DNA from: Dysgonomonas sp. 520
GTDB taxonomy: Bacteria; Bacteroidota; Bacteroidia; Bacteroidales; Dysgonomonadaceae
Assembly: GCF_010501095.1 (NCBI RefSeq)
Contig: NZ_QVMP01000007.1
Span: 138,509-193,323, forward strand
Direction of reading: 5' to 3'
DNA: 54,815 bases
Made by a program: the position numbers and the translations under genes. The notes beneath the pieces are model-generated. The model was not told where the DNA came from, did no database searches, and worked only from the letters and a program-made list of their open reading frames with translations. Positions 1 through 9,615 of this stretch are shown here, piece after piece (within the stretch, counting starts at the first letter, position 1; each line of letters opens with the position of its first letter).

Positions 1-54
1 TCGATACTCTCAGGATGACAAAATTGAATAAAACGAAAAAGTCTAGACGGTTTC
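1..54 (+). repeat. Truncated copy of ~140-bp palindromic interspersed repeat
   Basis: The right half of the repeat that is complete at 2458-2596. It starts inside the GATACTCTCAGGATGACA segment and ends at the terminal GTCTAGACGGTTTC. The window edge cuts it, so its true left end is unknown. It has the same orientation as the 2458 copy, so the malic enzyme gene lies between direct repeats. Confidence 0.85.
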
Positions 55-106
55 ACAATATAAATTCTATTAGTCACATTAATCATACTTCAAAAATTGA
101 TGTTGT

Positions 107-2398
107 ATGCCTAAAATAACAAAAGATGCGGCTCTCAATTACCATAGTAAGGGAAAGCCCGGAAAAATTGAGGTTGTGCCAACCAAACCTCACAGTACCC
201 AAAACGACTTGTCATTAGCCTACTCGCCGGGGGTTGCCGAACCCTGTCTCGAGATAGAAAAAAATCCCGAAACAGTTTACGACTACACGGCAAAAGGCAA
301 TCTTGTAGCTGTTATCTCCAATGGCACGGCAGTGTTAGGATTGGGAGACATTGGCGCTGCTGCTGGGAAACCGGTGATGGAAGGTAAAGGTTTGTTATTT
401 AAAATATTTGCGGGGATAGACGTCTTCGATATAGAAATAGACGAAAAAGACCCTGAGAAATTTATTCGAACGGTGAAAGCCATATCACCAACATTCGGAG
501 GAATCAATCTGGAAGATATAAAAGCCCCTGAATGTTTCGAGATAGAGCGCAGATTGAAAGAAGAGTTGGACATTCCCGTCATGCACGACGACCAGCACGG
601 AACTGCAATAATATCATCGGCAGCACTACTCAATGCTCTGATTATTGCCGATAAGAAAATAGAGGATATCAAAATCGTTGTAAACGGAGCCGGCGCATCG
701 GCTGTTGCCTGCACTAAACTTTATATGAGTTTGGGAGCAAGGAAAGAAAACATCATTATGTGCGATAGCAAAGGTGTTATCAGCACAAGAAGAACAGACC
801 TGAACGAGTCGAAAAAGCTATTTGCCACCGATAAAACAGCAAATACACTATCTGAGGCTCTCGTAAACGCAGATATGTTCCTCGGTTTGTCGGTTGCCAA
901 CGTATTGTCGGCAGATATGGTGAAATTGATGAACAAAAACCCCATCGTTTTTGCTTTAGCAAATCCTGATCCCGAAATACCATACGACGAGGCTATGGCT
1001 TCTCGCTCTGACATAATATTTGCCACAGGACGTTCCGATTATCCTAATCAGGTGAATAACGTGTTGGGCTTTCCTTATATCTTTCGAGGTGCGCTAGACG
1101 TCAGGGCAAAGGGAATAAACGAAGATATGAAACTGGCGGCAGTAAGAGCTATTGCCGACATTGTGAAGGAACCTGCTCCCGATGTTGTAAACTCGGCCTA
1201 TGGACTTCAGAAACTTACGTTCGGACGAGAATATCTCATTCCAAAACCGCTCGACCCCCGGTTAATCACCAGCGTTTCTATGGCTGTGGCTAAAGCTGCC
1301 ATTGATTCGGGCGAGGCTCGAAAACCAATAGAGGATTGGAGTGCATACGAAAACAAGTTGAGCGAAATGATGGGTTACAGCAACCGATTGATAAGACGTT
1401 TAACCTCTTTGGCAAAAAGTAACCCAAAACGTGTTGTGTTTAGCGAAGGCAACCACATCAACATGCTGAAAGCCGCTATTACAGCCTATAAAGAGGGTAT
1501 CTGCATACCCATACTCATTGCAAATGTAGAGCGCATTAATAGGATTGCAGCAGAAAACGATCTTAGTCTTGATGGCATCGAAATCATTGACAACCGCAAT
1601 GTAGAGGAAGACTCGACGCGTGACCGCTATGCCAAAATTCTGGCAAAAAAAAGGGAACGTCACGGATGGACATACATGGAGGCATTGGAAAAAATGAACG
1701 ACCGCAACTACTTTGGCATGATGATGGTTGAAACGGGAGAAGCTGATGCCCTGATTACGGGAATATACAGCCAATTCCGTGAGTTTGGTCGCTCGGCTCT
1801 CGACATTATCGGGCTGGGTGAGGGTTACAAACATTTCTCGGCAATGCATATCCTGCAAACCAAGAAAGGGATATTCTTCATTGCCGATACGCTGATCAAC
1901 CGTTGGCCTGCAACAGAAACCCTCATCGACATTGTGAAACAAACTCACGATGCCGTGCGTTTCTTCTCCACCGACCCTGTGATGGCAATGCTTTCGTTTT
2001 CCAATTTCGGAGCCGATCGTGATGGTAGTCCGCACGAAATAGCGATGGCTATACAACATCTACACGAACATAACCCCGAAATATGTATTGATGGCGAAAT
2101 GCAAATAAATTTTGCATTGGATAAAGATCTGCGCGACAAGATGTTCCCGTTCAATAAGATCAAAGGCAAAGATGTTAACACCTTGATATTTCCGAACCTA
2201 AGTTCTGCAAATATCGTGAGTAAAATACTTATGGAGATGGGTATGTCGGGCGATACGATAGGCCCAATTCAAATGGGTCTGAACAAGCCTGTGCATTTCA
2301 CAGATATGGAAAGTTCGGTACGTGATATCATCAACCTGACAACGGTGGCTGTGGTTGATGCTATTGTTCATGAAAAAACCGACACAAGAAAAATGTGA
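107..2398 (+). CDS. maeB: NADP-dependent malic enzyme with C-terminal phosphotransacetylase-like domain
   Basis: Oxidatively decarboxylates malate to pyruvate, giving NADPH, in the cytoplasm. The 763 aa match the large MaeB type. The N-terminal malic domain carries the YSPGVAEPC motif with catalytic Tyr39, Lys94 in VMEGKG, and metal ligands around Glu136/Asp137 and Asp161/Asp162 (MHDDQHGTA). A Rossmann domain has GAGASA at 194-199. From about residue 430 to the end is a domain of the phosphate acetyltransferase family; in characterised MaeB proteins this part is regulatory (acetyl-CoA sensing) rather than a working Pta, so no Pta activity is inferred. The gene stands alone between two copies of an interspersed repeat. 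The start is the first ATG in frame and gives the usual MPKITKxAAL-like N terminus. Confidence 0.95.
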   Translation: MPKITKDAALNYHSKGKPGKIEVVPTKPHSTQNDLSLAYSPGVAEPCLEIEKNPETVYDYTAKGNLVAVISNGTAVLGLGDIGAAAGKPVMEGKGLLFKIFAGIDVFDIEIDEKDPEKFIRTVKAISPTFGGINLEDIKAPECFEIERRLKEELDIPVMHDDQHGTAIISSAALLNALIIADKKIEDIKIVVNGAGASAVACTKLYMSLGARKENIIMCDSKGVISTRRTDLNESKKLFATDKTANTLSEALVNADMFLGLSVANVLSADMVKLMNKNPIVFALANPDPEIPYDEAMASRSDIIFATGRSDYPNQVNNVLGFPYIFRGALDVRAKGINEDMKLAAVRAIADIVKEPAPDVVNSAYGLQKLTFGREYLIPKPLDPRLITSVSMAVAKAAIDSGEARKPIEDWSAYENKLSEMMGYSNRLIRRLTSLAKSNPKRVVFSEGNHINMLKAAITAYKEGICIPILIANVERINRIAAENDLSLDGIEIIDNRNVEEDSTRDRYAKILAKKRERHGWTYMEALEKMNDRNYFGMMMVETGEADALITGIYSQFREFGRSALDIIGLGEGYKHFSAMHILQTKKGIFFIADTLINRWPATETLIDIVKQTHDAVRFFSTDPVMAMLSFSNFGADRDGSPHEIAMAIQHLHEHNPEICIDGEMQINFALDKDLRDKMFPFNKIKGKDVNTLIFPNLSSANIVSKILMEMGMSGDTIGPIQMGLNKPVHFTDMESSVRDIINLTTVAVVDAIVHEKTDTRKM

Positions 2399-2421
2399 TG
2401 TTATAAATATTCGCCGGTATT

Positions 2422-2448
2422 TGTCATCCTGAGCATAGCGAAGGATGG
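2422..2448 (+). repeat. Short GTCATCCTGAGCrtAGCGAAGGAT repeat unit
   Basis: A lone copy of the core of the interspersed repeat (TGTCATCCTGAG, then AGCGAAGGATGG), just downstream of maeB and upstream of the full-length copy. Versions of this core are, from memory, scattered through many Bacteroidetes genomes. Confidence 0.6.
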
Positions 2449-2457
2449 CAAATAATA

Positions 2458-2596
2458 GAAGTCATCTAGACTTTTTAAATTATACTTAATTTTTGAGTTT
2501 TTGTCATGTTGAACGTAGTGAAACATCTAAAAAACAGATCCTTCGATACTCTCAGGATGACAAAATTGAATAAAACGAAAAAGTCTAGACGGTTTC
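2458..2596 (+). repeat. Complete ~139-bp palindromic (MITE-like) interspersed repeat
   Basis: The ends are imperfect inverted repeats: GAAGTCATCTAGACTTTTT at the left and, read in reverse complement, GAAACCGTCTAGACTTTTT at the right (15 of 19 identical). Inside, TGTCATGTTGAACG...AACATCT on the left faces AGATCCTTCG...AGGATGACA on the right, so the whole unit can fold on itself. Near-identical copies lie at 1-54 (partial) and 18589-18728 (reversed). It carries no coding sequence, so any movement would need a transposase supplied elsewhere. Confidence 0.85.
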
Positions 2597-2629
2597 ATAA
2601 TATAAAAATAAACCAAGATTTAAATACTA

Positions 2630-4522
2630 ATGAAAACTATTATCAACTTATTCAACGAAAGTGTAGAAAAATATAAGGATAAATCTTTTTTGTGGGAAAA
2701 GACAGCCGATCAATTTTCCCCGTTAACTTACGGACAGACAAAGCAAAAGGTCTATCAATTGGCATCAGGACTTCTCTCCTTAGGGATAAAAAAGGGAGAT
2801 AAGGTTGCCTTATTGTCAGAGGGTAGAAACGATTGGATTATAACAGAGTTGGCAATACTACATCTTGGTGCTGTGAACGTTCCTTTGTCCATAAAATTGG
2901 AAGAAAGCAATGACCTGTTATTCAGGTTGAAACACTCGGAAACAAAATATATAATAGTATCGGGTGGTCAACTGAAAAAGATAAGGGCAATCATAAATGA
3001 TTTACCCGACATTGTGAAAGTTGTAGTTTATGATATTAGCGCCGATCTGCAAGATAAAGAGATTTCATACACCGAAGTCTGCAAAATCGGCACGGATAAT
3101 CTGGATAAAAACAGAGCACAAATAGAGGCTTCATCCCTGGATGTGAAAGGTTCGGATATTGCTAACATAAGTTACACCTCAGGAACCACCGCCGACCCGA
3201 AAGGAATACTGCTTTCGCATCGAAACTATACGGCAAATGTTGAACAAGCGATGTCGTTAATTAAAATTGACCCGGAAGACAGCAACCTGATAATTCTTCC
3301 GCTAGACCATTGTTTCGCACATGTTGCCGGGTTTTATACATTCATGGCATACGGCGCAAATGTGGCTACGGTTCAGAGGGGAAAAACTCCTGCCGAGGCA
3401 TTGCGCAACATCCCTCTGAACATAAAAGAATTCAAGCCGACGGTTATTATGAGCGTTCCCGCTCTGGCTAAGAATTTCAGGAAAAATATAGAGGCAAACA
3501 TAAAATCGAAAGGTGATTTTACGGTTAAGCTGTTCAATCATGCCCTTAAAACGGCTTATGCCTATAACAAGGAAGGATACAACAAAAAGAAAAATCCTTT
3601 CACAAAACTTTTGCTGAATGTTTATGACAAAATTCTTTTCTCGAAGGTGAGGGAAGCCTTTGGTGGTCGATTGAAATTTTTTATCGGAGGCGGAGCATTG
3701 TTAGATATTGAGTTGCAGCGTTTTTTCTATGCTATCGGTATACCCATGCTTCAAGGTTACGGACTTTCGGAAGCAACTCCTATCATCTCGGCAAATGCTC
3801 TGCATAGGCATAAGTTGGGTTCTTCGGGCTTTTTGGTAAGCAACCTTGAACTGAAAATATGTGACGAGGACGGAAAGGAACTTCCTCTGGGCGAAAAAGG
3901 GGAGATTGTAGTAAAAGGAGAAAACGTGATGCTTGGTTATTGGAAAAATGATAAGGCTACGGCTGATACCGTCAAAAACGGATGGCTATATACGGGAGAT
4001 ATGGGTTATATGGATAACGACGGATTCCTTTATGTATTGGGTCGATTCAAAAGCCTATTGATATCGAGCGATGGTGAGAAATATGCGCCTGAGGGCATCG
4101 AAGAATCTATTGTGGAGAAGACACCTTACGTTGATCAAATAATCTTGCACAACAATCAAGACCCATATACAGTGGCTTTGGCTGTTCCTAATGTTCCGAA
4201 TCTGAAAGAAGCCGTAAAGAAAATACATCCTCATCTGGAGTGGGATTCTAAGGAAGCAAAAGAACAGGCTCTGATGTTGATACAAGAATCAATAGACAAG
4301 TACAAATCGAAAGGCGAATTTGCCGGGGAATTTCCCGAAAGATGGCTTCCTGCTGCCGTTGCCGTTTTGCCGGAACCATTTACCGAGCAAAATCACATGG
4401 TGAACAGTACAATGAAGATAGTGAGGGGTAAAGTTGAAGAAGTTTACAAAGATCGCATAGATTTTCTTTATACGCCCGATGGCAAAAAGATTATCAATGA
4501 GAAAAATATCAATAGCTTGTAA
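2630..4522 (+). CDS. Long-chain acyl-CoA synthetase (AMP-forming)
   Basis: A member of the ANL superfamily that activates a fatty acid to acyl-AMP and then acyl-CoA; the chain length preferred cannot be read from sequence. The 630 aa show the P-loop-like motif YTSGTTADPKGILLSH at 182-197, GYGLSEATP at 376-384, the YTGD box at 454-457 with the ribose-binding aspartate, and the hinge segment GRFKS at 471-475 followed by the C-terminal lid. No signal peptide is present, so it is cytosolic or peripheral to the inner membrane. Its 5' region contains the palindromic repeat only 33 bp before the ATG, so its promoter either lies in the repeat or was altered by it. FadD-like is the safest label. Confidence 0.9.
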   Translation: MKTIINLFNESVEKYKDKSFLWEKTADQFSPLTYGQTKQKVYQLASGLLSLGIKKGDKVALLSEGRNDWIITELAILHLGAVNVPLSIKLEESNDLLFRLKHSETKYIIVSGGQLKKIRAIINDLPDIVKVVVYDISADLQDKEISYTEVCKIGTDNLDKNRAQIEASSLDVKGSDIANISYTSGTTADPKGILLSHRNYTANVEQAMSLIKIDPEDSNLIILPLDHCFAHVAGFYTFMAYGANVATVQRGKTPAEALRNIPLNIKEFKPTVIMSVPALAKNFRKNIEANIKSKGDFTVKLFNHALKTAYAYNKEGYNKKKNPFTKLLLNVYDKILFSKVREAFGGRLKFFIGGGALLDIELQRFFYAIGIPMLQGYGLSEATPIISANALHRHKLGSSGFLVSNLELKICDEDGKELPLGEKGEIVVKGENVMLGYWKNDKATADTVKNGWLYTGDMGYMDNDGFLYVLGRFKSLLISSDGEKYAPEGIEESIVEKTPYVDQIILHNNQDPYTVALAVPNVPNLKEAVKKIHPHLEWDSKEAKEQALMLIQESIDKYKSKGEFAGEFPERWLPAAVAVLPEPFTEQNHMVNSTMKIVRGKVEEVYKDRIDFLYTPDGKKIINEKNINSL

Positions 4523-4551
4523 GATATAATTCTAAATCTAATAACTTCAAT

Positions 4552-5208
4552 ATGATGCGTTTACAGCTCTTTCTGTCTTTGATATTTGTTGCTCATTTCT
4601 CGTGTGCGCAAACTCCCAAAACGTTGAACGAACAGGAGGATATCCCGCCCACACAGAGCGATACTGTCATCGAGAAAGATTTTTATGCCAAGTTGTCTGA
4701 TGCCGCATTGCAATTGACAAATGATTTTGTGATATACGATCCGGCATATTTCTCGATACCGTATCCGAACGGAGATGTTCCGGCAAACAAAGGTGTATGC
4801 ACCGATGTAGTTGTCCGTGCATATAGGAAGTTAGGCATCGACTTGCAAAAAGAAGTACACGAAGACATAAAAAAGAATTTCAACTTATATCCCAGTCGCA
4901 AAAAATGGGGATTGACAAAACCTGACCGAAATATTGATCATCGCCGAGTGCCGAATCTTCAGGTATTCTTTTCCCGGTTTGGGAAGAGTCTGAAAGTAAC
5001 TGATATAGCAGAAGATTACCTTCCCGGAGATATAGTAACATGGGATCTTGGCGGAGGCCCTGTTCATATAGGAATTGTTGTTGATCGAAAATCGAAAGAC
5101 GGAAAACGATACGGCATCGTGCATAACATAGGAAGAGGTCAGGTTGCAGAAGACTGCCTTTTCAGCTGGAAAATAACAGGACACTACCGATATGATGGTA
5201 AGAAGTAA
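4552..5208 (+). CDS. DUF1287 family secreted protein (NlpC/P60-like fold)
   Basis: A 218-aa protein with an N-terminal signal sequence (hydrophobic 3-17, then SCAQ), so exported to the periplasm; the cysteine at 18 sits in a poor lipobox, so ordinary signal peptidase cleavage is more likely. The remainder fits DUF1287: conserved GVCTDVV with Cys83, NIDHRRV around 127, GDIVTWDL at 159-166, Gly-Pro-Val-His with His172, and HNIG with His191. The Cys/His/His arrangement resembles papain-like NlpC/P60 peptidases, which suggests a cell-wall-related hydrolase, but the family has no firmly established activity. It lies 29 bp after the acyl-CoA synthetase, same strand, and is followed by a strong terminator. 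Confidence 0.85.
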   Translation: MMRLQLFLSLIFVAHFSCAQTPKTLNEQEDIPPTQSDTVIEKDFYAKLSDAALQLTNDFVIYDPAYFSIPYPNGDVPANKGVCTDVVVRAYRKLGIDLQKEVHEDIKKNFNLYPSRKKWGLTKPDRNIDHRRVPNLQVFFSRFGKSLKVTDIAEDYLPGDIVTWDLGGGPVHIGIVVDRKSKDGKRYGIVHNIGRGQVAEDCLFSWKITGHYRYDGKK

Positions 5209-5241
5209 AAAAAAGCAGAATGATTTTCATTCTGCTTTTTT
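5209..5241. terminator. Bidirectional intrinsic terminator
   Basis: A 15-bp A/T-flanked stem (AAAAAAGCAGAATGA pairing with TCATTCTGCTTTTTT) and a 3-nt loop sit between the convergent DUF1287 and fumarase genes. A-run and T-run flank both sides, so it can stop transcription from either direction. Confidence 0.9.
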
Positions 5242-5258
5242 CATATTTATTTTTGATA

Positions 5259-6899
5259 TTATCCGAAAGCGCAATTTCTTGGCTTCAATTGTTTGAAGAA
5301 GTCATTTCCTTTATCATCCACTAAAATAAATGCAGGGAAATCTTCCACTTCAATTTTCCAGATTGCCTCCATACCCAGTTCAGGATATTCCAAACACTCC
5401 AGACTCTTTATGTTTTCCTGAGCCAGAATAGCCGCCGGACCTCCTATACTACCCAGATAGAAGCCTCCATATTTATGGCAAGCATCGGTTACCTGTTGGC
5501 TGCGATTACCTTTTGCAATCATTATCAGGCTACCCCCATGCGATTGGAAAGAATCGACATACGAGTCCATACGGCCCGCCGTAGTTGGCCCCATCGAACC
5601 ACTGGCATATCCGGTTGGTGTTTTTGCAGGCCCTGCATAATAGATAGGGTGATCTTTTATATATTGTGGTAAATCTTCGCCCCTGTCCAATCTTTCCTGA
5701 AGTTTGGCATGTGCAATGTCACGACCAACAATGATTGTTCCCGTCAAAGAAAGACGTGTTGAAACAGGATATTTGCTCAGTTCGTTCAAAATTTCTTTCA
5801 TCGGGCGATTGAGGTCAATCTTCACGCCACCGTTTTCGCCGGCTTCACGCATTTCGGCAGGAATAAGGCGAGCCGGGTTATCTTCAAGTTTCTCCAACCA
5901 GATTCCATCTTTATTAATCTTTCCTTTGATATTCCTGTCAGCCGAACAAGAAACGCCCATCCCCACAGGACAAGATGCGCCATGACGAGGAAGACGAACA
6001 ACACGTATGTCATGCGCAAAATATTTTCCTCCAAACTGAGCACCTAAGCCCAAGTTTTGTGCGGCTTCCAACAAACGGGCTTCCATTTCCAAATCACGGA
6101 AAGCACGTCCGCCCTCGTTTCCTGAAGTTGGCAAGCTATCGTAATATTTTGTTGATGCCAGTTTCACAGTCTTGAGGTTTGTTTCAGCCGAAGTTCCGCC
6201 AATAACAAAAGCTATATGATAAGGAGGGCACGCAGCCGTTCCCAACGATTTCATTTTCTCGATAAGGAATGGTTCAAGTTTTTCGGGAGTCAACAAAGCC
6301 TTTGTTTCCTGATACAGATAGGTTTTGTTGGCTGATCCCCCACCCTTTGCCACAAAAAGAAATTTATATTCATTTCCTTGTATAGCATACAGATCTATTT
6401 GAGCAGGAAGGTTACAGCCTGTGTTCACTTCGTTATACATATCGAGGGGTGCATTCTGAGAATAACGCAGATTGTCTTCGGTGAAGGTATTGTAAACTCC
6501 CTTAGAAAGAGCCTCTTCATCATTTCCGCCAGTCCACACGTTTTGACCTTTTTTACCCATAATAATGGCTGTTCCTGTATCCTGACAGAATGGAAGTATG
6601 CCCTTTGCCGAAATTTCGGCATTACGGAGGAAAGTCAATGCCACAAACTTGTCATTATCACTAGCTTGCGGATCAGACAAAATTTTTGCCACTTGTTCCT
6701 GATGTTCGGGACGAAGCAGAAATTCTACATCGTGAAAAGCATGTTGTGATAACAGGGTTAGTGCTTCCGGCTCAACTTTGAGGACTTCTTGTCCCTCAAA
6801 ATTTGCGGTTGAGACGTAATCTTTCGATAATAAGTAATATTCTGTTGTATCTTTTCCCATCGGGAACGTTTCCTGATACTTGAAAGGAGGTGTTGCCAT
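5259..6899 (-). CDS. fumA: Class I fumarate hydratase, [4Fe-4S] type
   Basis: Interconverts fumarate and malate. The 546-aa length equals that of fused alpha-beta class I enzymes such as E. coli FumA/FumB (about 548 aa). The three cluster-binding cysteines appear as Cys105 (FCQDTGTA), Cys224 (AACPPYH) and Cys318 (VSCSADRN), at the numbering expected for FumA. The C-terminal domain carries the [11 protein letters not shown] active-site loop at 435-445. Being an oxygen-labile iron-sulfur enzyme, it fits an anaerobe or microaerobe running a reductive branch from malate to succinate. It is a single-gene unit with its own promoter element and ends at the shared terminator. Confidence 0.95.
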   Translation of the reverse strand: MATPPFKYQETFPMGKDTTEYYLLSKDYVSTANFEGQEVLKVEPEALTLLSQHAFHDVEFLLRPEHQEQVAKILSDPQASDNDKFVALTFLRNAEISAKGILPFCQDTGTAIIMGKKGQNVWTGGNDEEALSKGVYNTFTEDNLRYSQNAPLDMYNEVNTGCNLPAQIDLYAIQGNEYKFLFVAKGGGSANKTYLYQETKALLTPEKLEPFLIEKMKSLGTAACPPYHIAFVIGGTSAETNLKTVKLASTKYYDSLPTSGNEGGRAFRDLEMEARLLEAAQNLGLGAQFGGKYFAHDIRVVRLPRHGASCPVGMGVSCSADRNIKGKINKDGIWLEKLEDNPARLIPAEMREAGENGGVKIDLNRPMKEILNELSKYPVSTRLSLTGTIIVGRDIAHAKLQERLDRGEDLPQYIKDHPIYYAGPAKTPTGYASGSMGPTTAGRMDSYVDSFQSHGGSLIMIAKGNRSQQVTDACHKYGGFYLGSIGGPAAILAQENIKSLECLEYPELGMEAIWKIEVEDFPAFILVDDKGNDFFKQLKPRNCAFG

Positions 6900-6939
6900 A
6901 TATATTTATATTAAATAGATTAGTTGATACAATTGTGTG

Positions 6940-6947
6940 CAAATTTA
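6940..6947 (-). promoter_or_regulatory. Putative -7 element of the fumarase promoter
   Basis: On the minus strand this reads TAAATTTG, matching TAnnTTTG, about 40 nt before the fumarase ATG. A clear TTTG -33 box at the right spacing was not found. Confidence 0.5.
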
Positions 6948-6983
6948 CAAAATATTCTCCGAAGCATTACTTTAATAACAAAT

Positions 6984-7901
6984 TTAATCGGGTAGTGTGT
7001 GGATGATACTGTCTAGTCTCAGGCTTAGTTTTTTTGCTCCGTATTCATTCAAATGGTTACAATCTGCGAGATCATATTCGGTAAAGGATGTATCAGATAA
7101 ATAATCATAAAAATAAGTATTATCATAGTCTTTTACCATTAGATTAGCAATATTCTTTGTCATCTCCCATTGGCTCTTATTCAGGTTTTCGTAATAACCC
7201 TTATGAGTAGGGGTTGTTACCAAAATCACTTTAATATCTTTACGCTTTGCATATTGAATAATATTCCGCAATATTTCTGTGTTTTCCCTGACACATTCAG
7301 GATCATCTATTGTATGTTTTTTAGCTATCCGTTTACCATCTTTCTCCAGGTTATTATTCAACTTGAAAGGCTTCTTTATCCAACCATTTTCTTCACAAGT
7401 AACAGGACTTTCATTGTTGAAAAAATACTTATACAGTCTTTTCAAATTTACGTCTAACTTATTGCCGGATACCTCCGTATAATCGGATATAGACTTTGCT
7501 TTTCCAACACGATAGTAGATCAGGTAATTTTTTATCCTCCACCACTCATCTATCGTTTCCAGCCTTTCGGTCATTGTACAATATGACATTGGCAAAATAA
7601 TATATTTCAGATTATTCCACTGTTCATCATATTTCATCAGAATATCGTAATCAAAGTCTAAAGACTGAGAAACATAAGCAGCATTATAGCAATTATCGGA
7701 AAAAAACTCAGGATTAATCCCATACATAATATGGGATGCTCCCAACAAGAGCACCTCTATGTTCTGAGCATGTCTGTCTAAATATTCGGATTTATCTTTA
7801 TAATCGTTGGGTATACTTCTCAAAGCAACCTCCATCCCAACAACAAGAATCATTATTGGCAAAAGAAATATAAACAGATATTTAATAAACTTCTTTTTCA
7901 T
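6984..7901 (-). CDS. Membrane-anchored SGNH-like protein of an O-acyltransferase operon
   Basis: 305 aa from the chosen ATG; longer in-frame starts would run deep into the preceding gene. Start and upstream stop overlap as TGATG, indicating translational coupling to the MBOAT gene. Residues 5-25 form one membrane anchor, and the rest should face the periplasm. GASH at 54-57 (nucleophile Ser56) and D280-C-N-H283 near the C terminus match blocks I and V of SGNH hydrolase folds, as in DltD and AlgJ/AlgX-type proteins that work with MBOAT transferases to move an acyl group onto an extracytoplasmic polymer. The acyl group and acceptor cannot be read from the sequence. It is the last gene of the four-gene operon. 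Confidence 0.75.
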   Translation of the reverse strand: MKKKFIKYLFIFLLPIMILVVGMEVALRSIPNDYKDKSEYLDRHAQNIEVLLLGASHIMYGINPEFFSDNCYNAAYVSQSLDFDYDILMKYDEQWNNLKYIILPMSYCTMTERLETIDEWWRIKNYLIYYRVGKAKSISDYTEVSGNKLDVNLKRLYKYFFNNESPVTCEENGWIKKPFKLNNNLEKDGKRIAKKHTIDDPECVRENTEILRNIIQYAKRKDIKVILVTTPTHKGYYENLNKSQWEMTKNIANLMVKDYDNTYFYDYLSDTSFTEYDLADCNHLNEYGAKKLSLRLDSIIHTLPD

Positions 7902-9355
7902 CAGAACTGAGCATAAATAAATTCTTGTTCTTCTCCAACATACAAAAATATCATAACGATGAGCACATAATAAAATGCCCACCTTAAATATCTGCTTCTA
8001 TTTTGCAAAATTACATACAGCGGGCACTCTTTTGCCCGCCCTTTCCATTCCAACATGAAGAAGACAAGGATAATAACCAATAGAATAGATAATTTTATTA
8101 ACGATAAATACTCTATGTCAGCCACATTCACAACAAAATGTTGAGTCAATATTCCTGCCAGATAAGAAAAAGCATGAGATACACTATCTGCCCTGAATAC
8201 AACATTGGTGAACATAATCAGAAGAAAAGTAGCTACCATATTTCGCAATTCTTTTCCGTTAGGCAATTTTTCTATTTTAGGTATCTTTTTATTCATTCTT
8301 CCTCTCAATATCAGAGGTATAAAATAGCATCCATGTAAAAAACCAAACAACACAAAAGTCCAGTTTGCCCCGTGCCATGCTCCAACAATTACAAAATTGA
8401 TGATAGAAGCCAGAATTATGCCCCATTTATCGTAATCCCTGAATTTGATTGACAGAGGTGTGAATACATATTCCGTTAGCCACGAAGTGAGAGACATGTG
8501 CCAATTTCTCCAATAATGAGCAACATTTTGAACGAAAAATGGATAGTTGAAATTGATAGTTACATTTATACCCAACAGTTTAGCTATACCAATAGCCATA
8601 TCCGAATAGCCTGAAAAGTCAGTATATAGTTGAACGGTATAAAGAAATGCGCCCAAAAGTAGTAAGTAAGAAGGTAAGTTGGCATAATCTGCAAAGAGGT
8701 GATTTGTTATCTCGGCACAATTGTCGGCAACAACCACTTTCTTAAACAATCCCCACAATATCTGCTTCAGTCCGTTTACAGACATGCTATAATCGAACTC
8801 ACGTTTCTTTTCCAATTGAGGCACAAAAGTACGTGCTTTATCAATCGGGCCTGCAATAATACAGGGAAAGAATGCCACATAGGCAAAAAAATTAATCCAA
8901 TTGGTTACAGGCTCTATTTTTCCTTTGTCTACATCAAGAATATAACTGATGGTGCGGAATGTATAGAAACTTATTCCTAATGGTAGTATAATCTTTAAAG
9001 TGTGGATATTAAGGCTTATCTCGAAAAATGCAAACGCATCAATAAATGAGGTTATGAAAAAATTTGTGTATTTGAAGTACACGAGACTCAGAATTCCATA
9101 CAAAACTCCAAACCAGACCAAAACTTGCCTCTTCTTTTCGTTCTCGGTTTTTCCTATTTCGATACCAAGAAAATAATTAATGGCAGAAGACGCAATCAAA
9201 AGAAAAAGACATTTCCAATCCCATACAGCATAAAATAAATAGCTGCCTGCCAGCAACAGAATATTTTGTAACTTAATTCTGCCACCTGTTCCAAACCAAT
9301 AGAGTATGAAAAAAGCAACAAAAAAGAAGAGAAAGCCTAAAGAATTAAGTTCCAT
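7901..9355 (-). CDS. MBOAT family O-acyltransferase (AlgI/DltB-like)
   Basis: A 484-aa polytopic membrane protein with about 10-12 hydrophobic segments. Family marks include YWRNWHMSLTSW at 281-292, TDFSGYSDMAIG at 245-256, and the catalytic-histidine motif GAWHGANWTF with His328, followed by His341. Such proteins take an acyl group from a carrier on the cytosolic side and pass it across the membrane to a polysaccharide, teichoic acid or similar acceptor. An acyl carrier protein gene lies 15 bp upstream and an SGNH gene overlaps its end, reproducing the DltC-DltB-DltD type of arrangement. The true donor is inferred below to come from the FkbH-type enzyme. AlgI/PatA-like family placement is secure; the substrate is not. 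Confidence 0.9.
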   Translation of the reverse strand: MELNSLGFLFFFVAFFILYWFGTGGRIKLQNILLLAGSYLFYAVWDWKCLFLLIASSAINYFLGIEIGKTENEKKRQVLVWFGVLYGILSLVYFKYTNFFITSFIDAFAFFEISLNIHTLKIILPLGISFYTFRTISYILDVDKGKIEPVTNWINFFAYVAFFPCIIAGPIDKARTFVPQLEKKREFDYSMSVNGLKQILWGLFKKVVVADNCAEITNHLFADYANLPSYLLLLGAFLYTVQLYTDFSGYSDMAIGIAKLLGINVTINFNYPFFVQNVAHYWRNWHMSLTSWLTEYVFTPLSIKFRDYDKWGIILASIINFVIVGAWHGANWTFVLFGFLHGCYFIPLILRGRMNKKIPKIEKLPNGKELRNMVATFLLIMFTNVVFRADSVSHAFSYLAGILTQHFVVNVADIEYLSLIKLSILLVIILVFFMLEWKGRAKECPLYVILQNRSRYLRWAFYYVLIVMIFLYVGEEQEFIYAQF

Positions 9356-9370
9356 ATGCTAAGGAAAAGA

Positions 9371-9613
9371 CTATTGTATTTTTTCAGTTATAGAATTTAT
9401 CATTTCCCCGACATTGTTCCACGATTGTATTTCTTTCGATTTGAAACGTATATCGAAATGCTTTTCAACAGCTACAACCAATTGTATGTGTGTCAACGAA
9501 TCCCATTCCTCCACATCATCGGCAGTGGACGTATCTGTCAGATTTATTTCGTCATTATCAAGAATATCCTTGAATATTTCGTTTACTTCTTCTAAAACCT
9601 GTGATCTTTCCAT
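9371..9613 (-). CDS. Acyl carrier protein
   Basis: 80 aa from an ATG 2 bp after the stop of the FkbH-like gene. The phosphopantetheine attachment motif is EEWDSLTHIQLV, with Ser39 as the modified residue, in the normal four-helix ACP framework. Because it sits between an FkbH-like enzyme and an MBOAT, it is probably a dedicated carrier rather than the fatty acid synthase ACP. An upstream in-frame ATG would add 20 residues overlapping the previous gene and is not preferred. Confidence 0.9.
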   Translation of the reverse strand: MERSQVLEEVNEIFKDILDNDEINLTDTSTADDVEEWDSLTHIQLVVAVEKHFDIRFKSKEIQSWNNVGEMINSITEKIQ

Positions 9614-9615
9614 TT

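Noticed and set aside
283-714. Long reading frames opposite maeB, fumarase, purL and other conserved genes
   Set aside because: They lie antisense to clearly conserved proteins, lack promoter elements and have no recognisable domain; treated as shadows of real coding sequence.
107-2398. Reading maeB as a bifunctional malic enzyme plus active phosphotransacetylase
   Set aside because: C-terminal Pta-like domains of MaeB proteins are regulatory in studied cases; no separate evidence for activity.
7902-7982. N-terminal extension of the SGNH-like protein
   Set aside because: It would overlap the MBOAT gene by 27 codons in another frame and replaces a normal membrane-anchor start; the TGATG coupling supports the later ATG.
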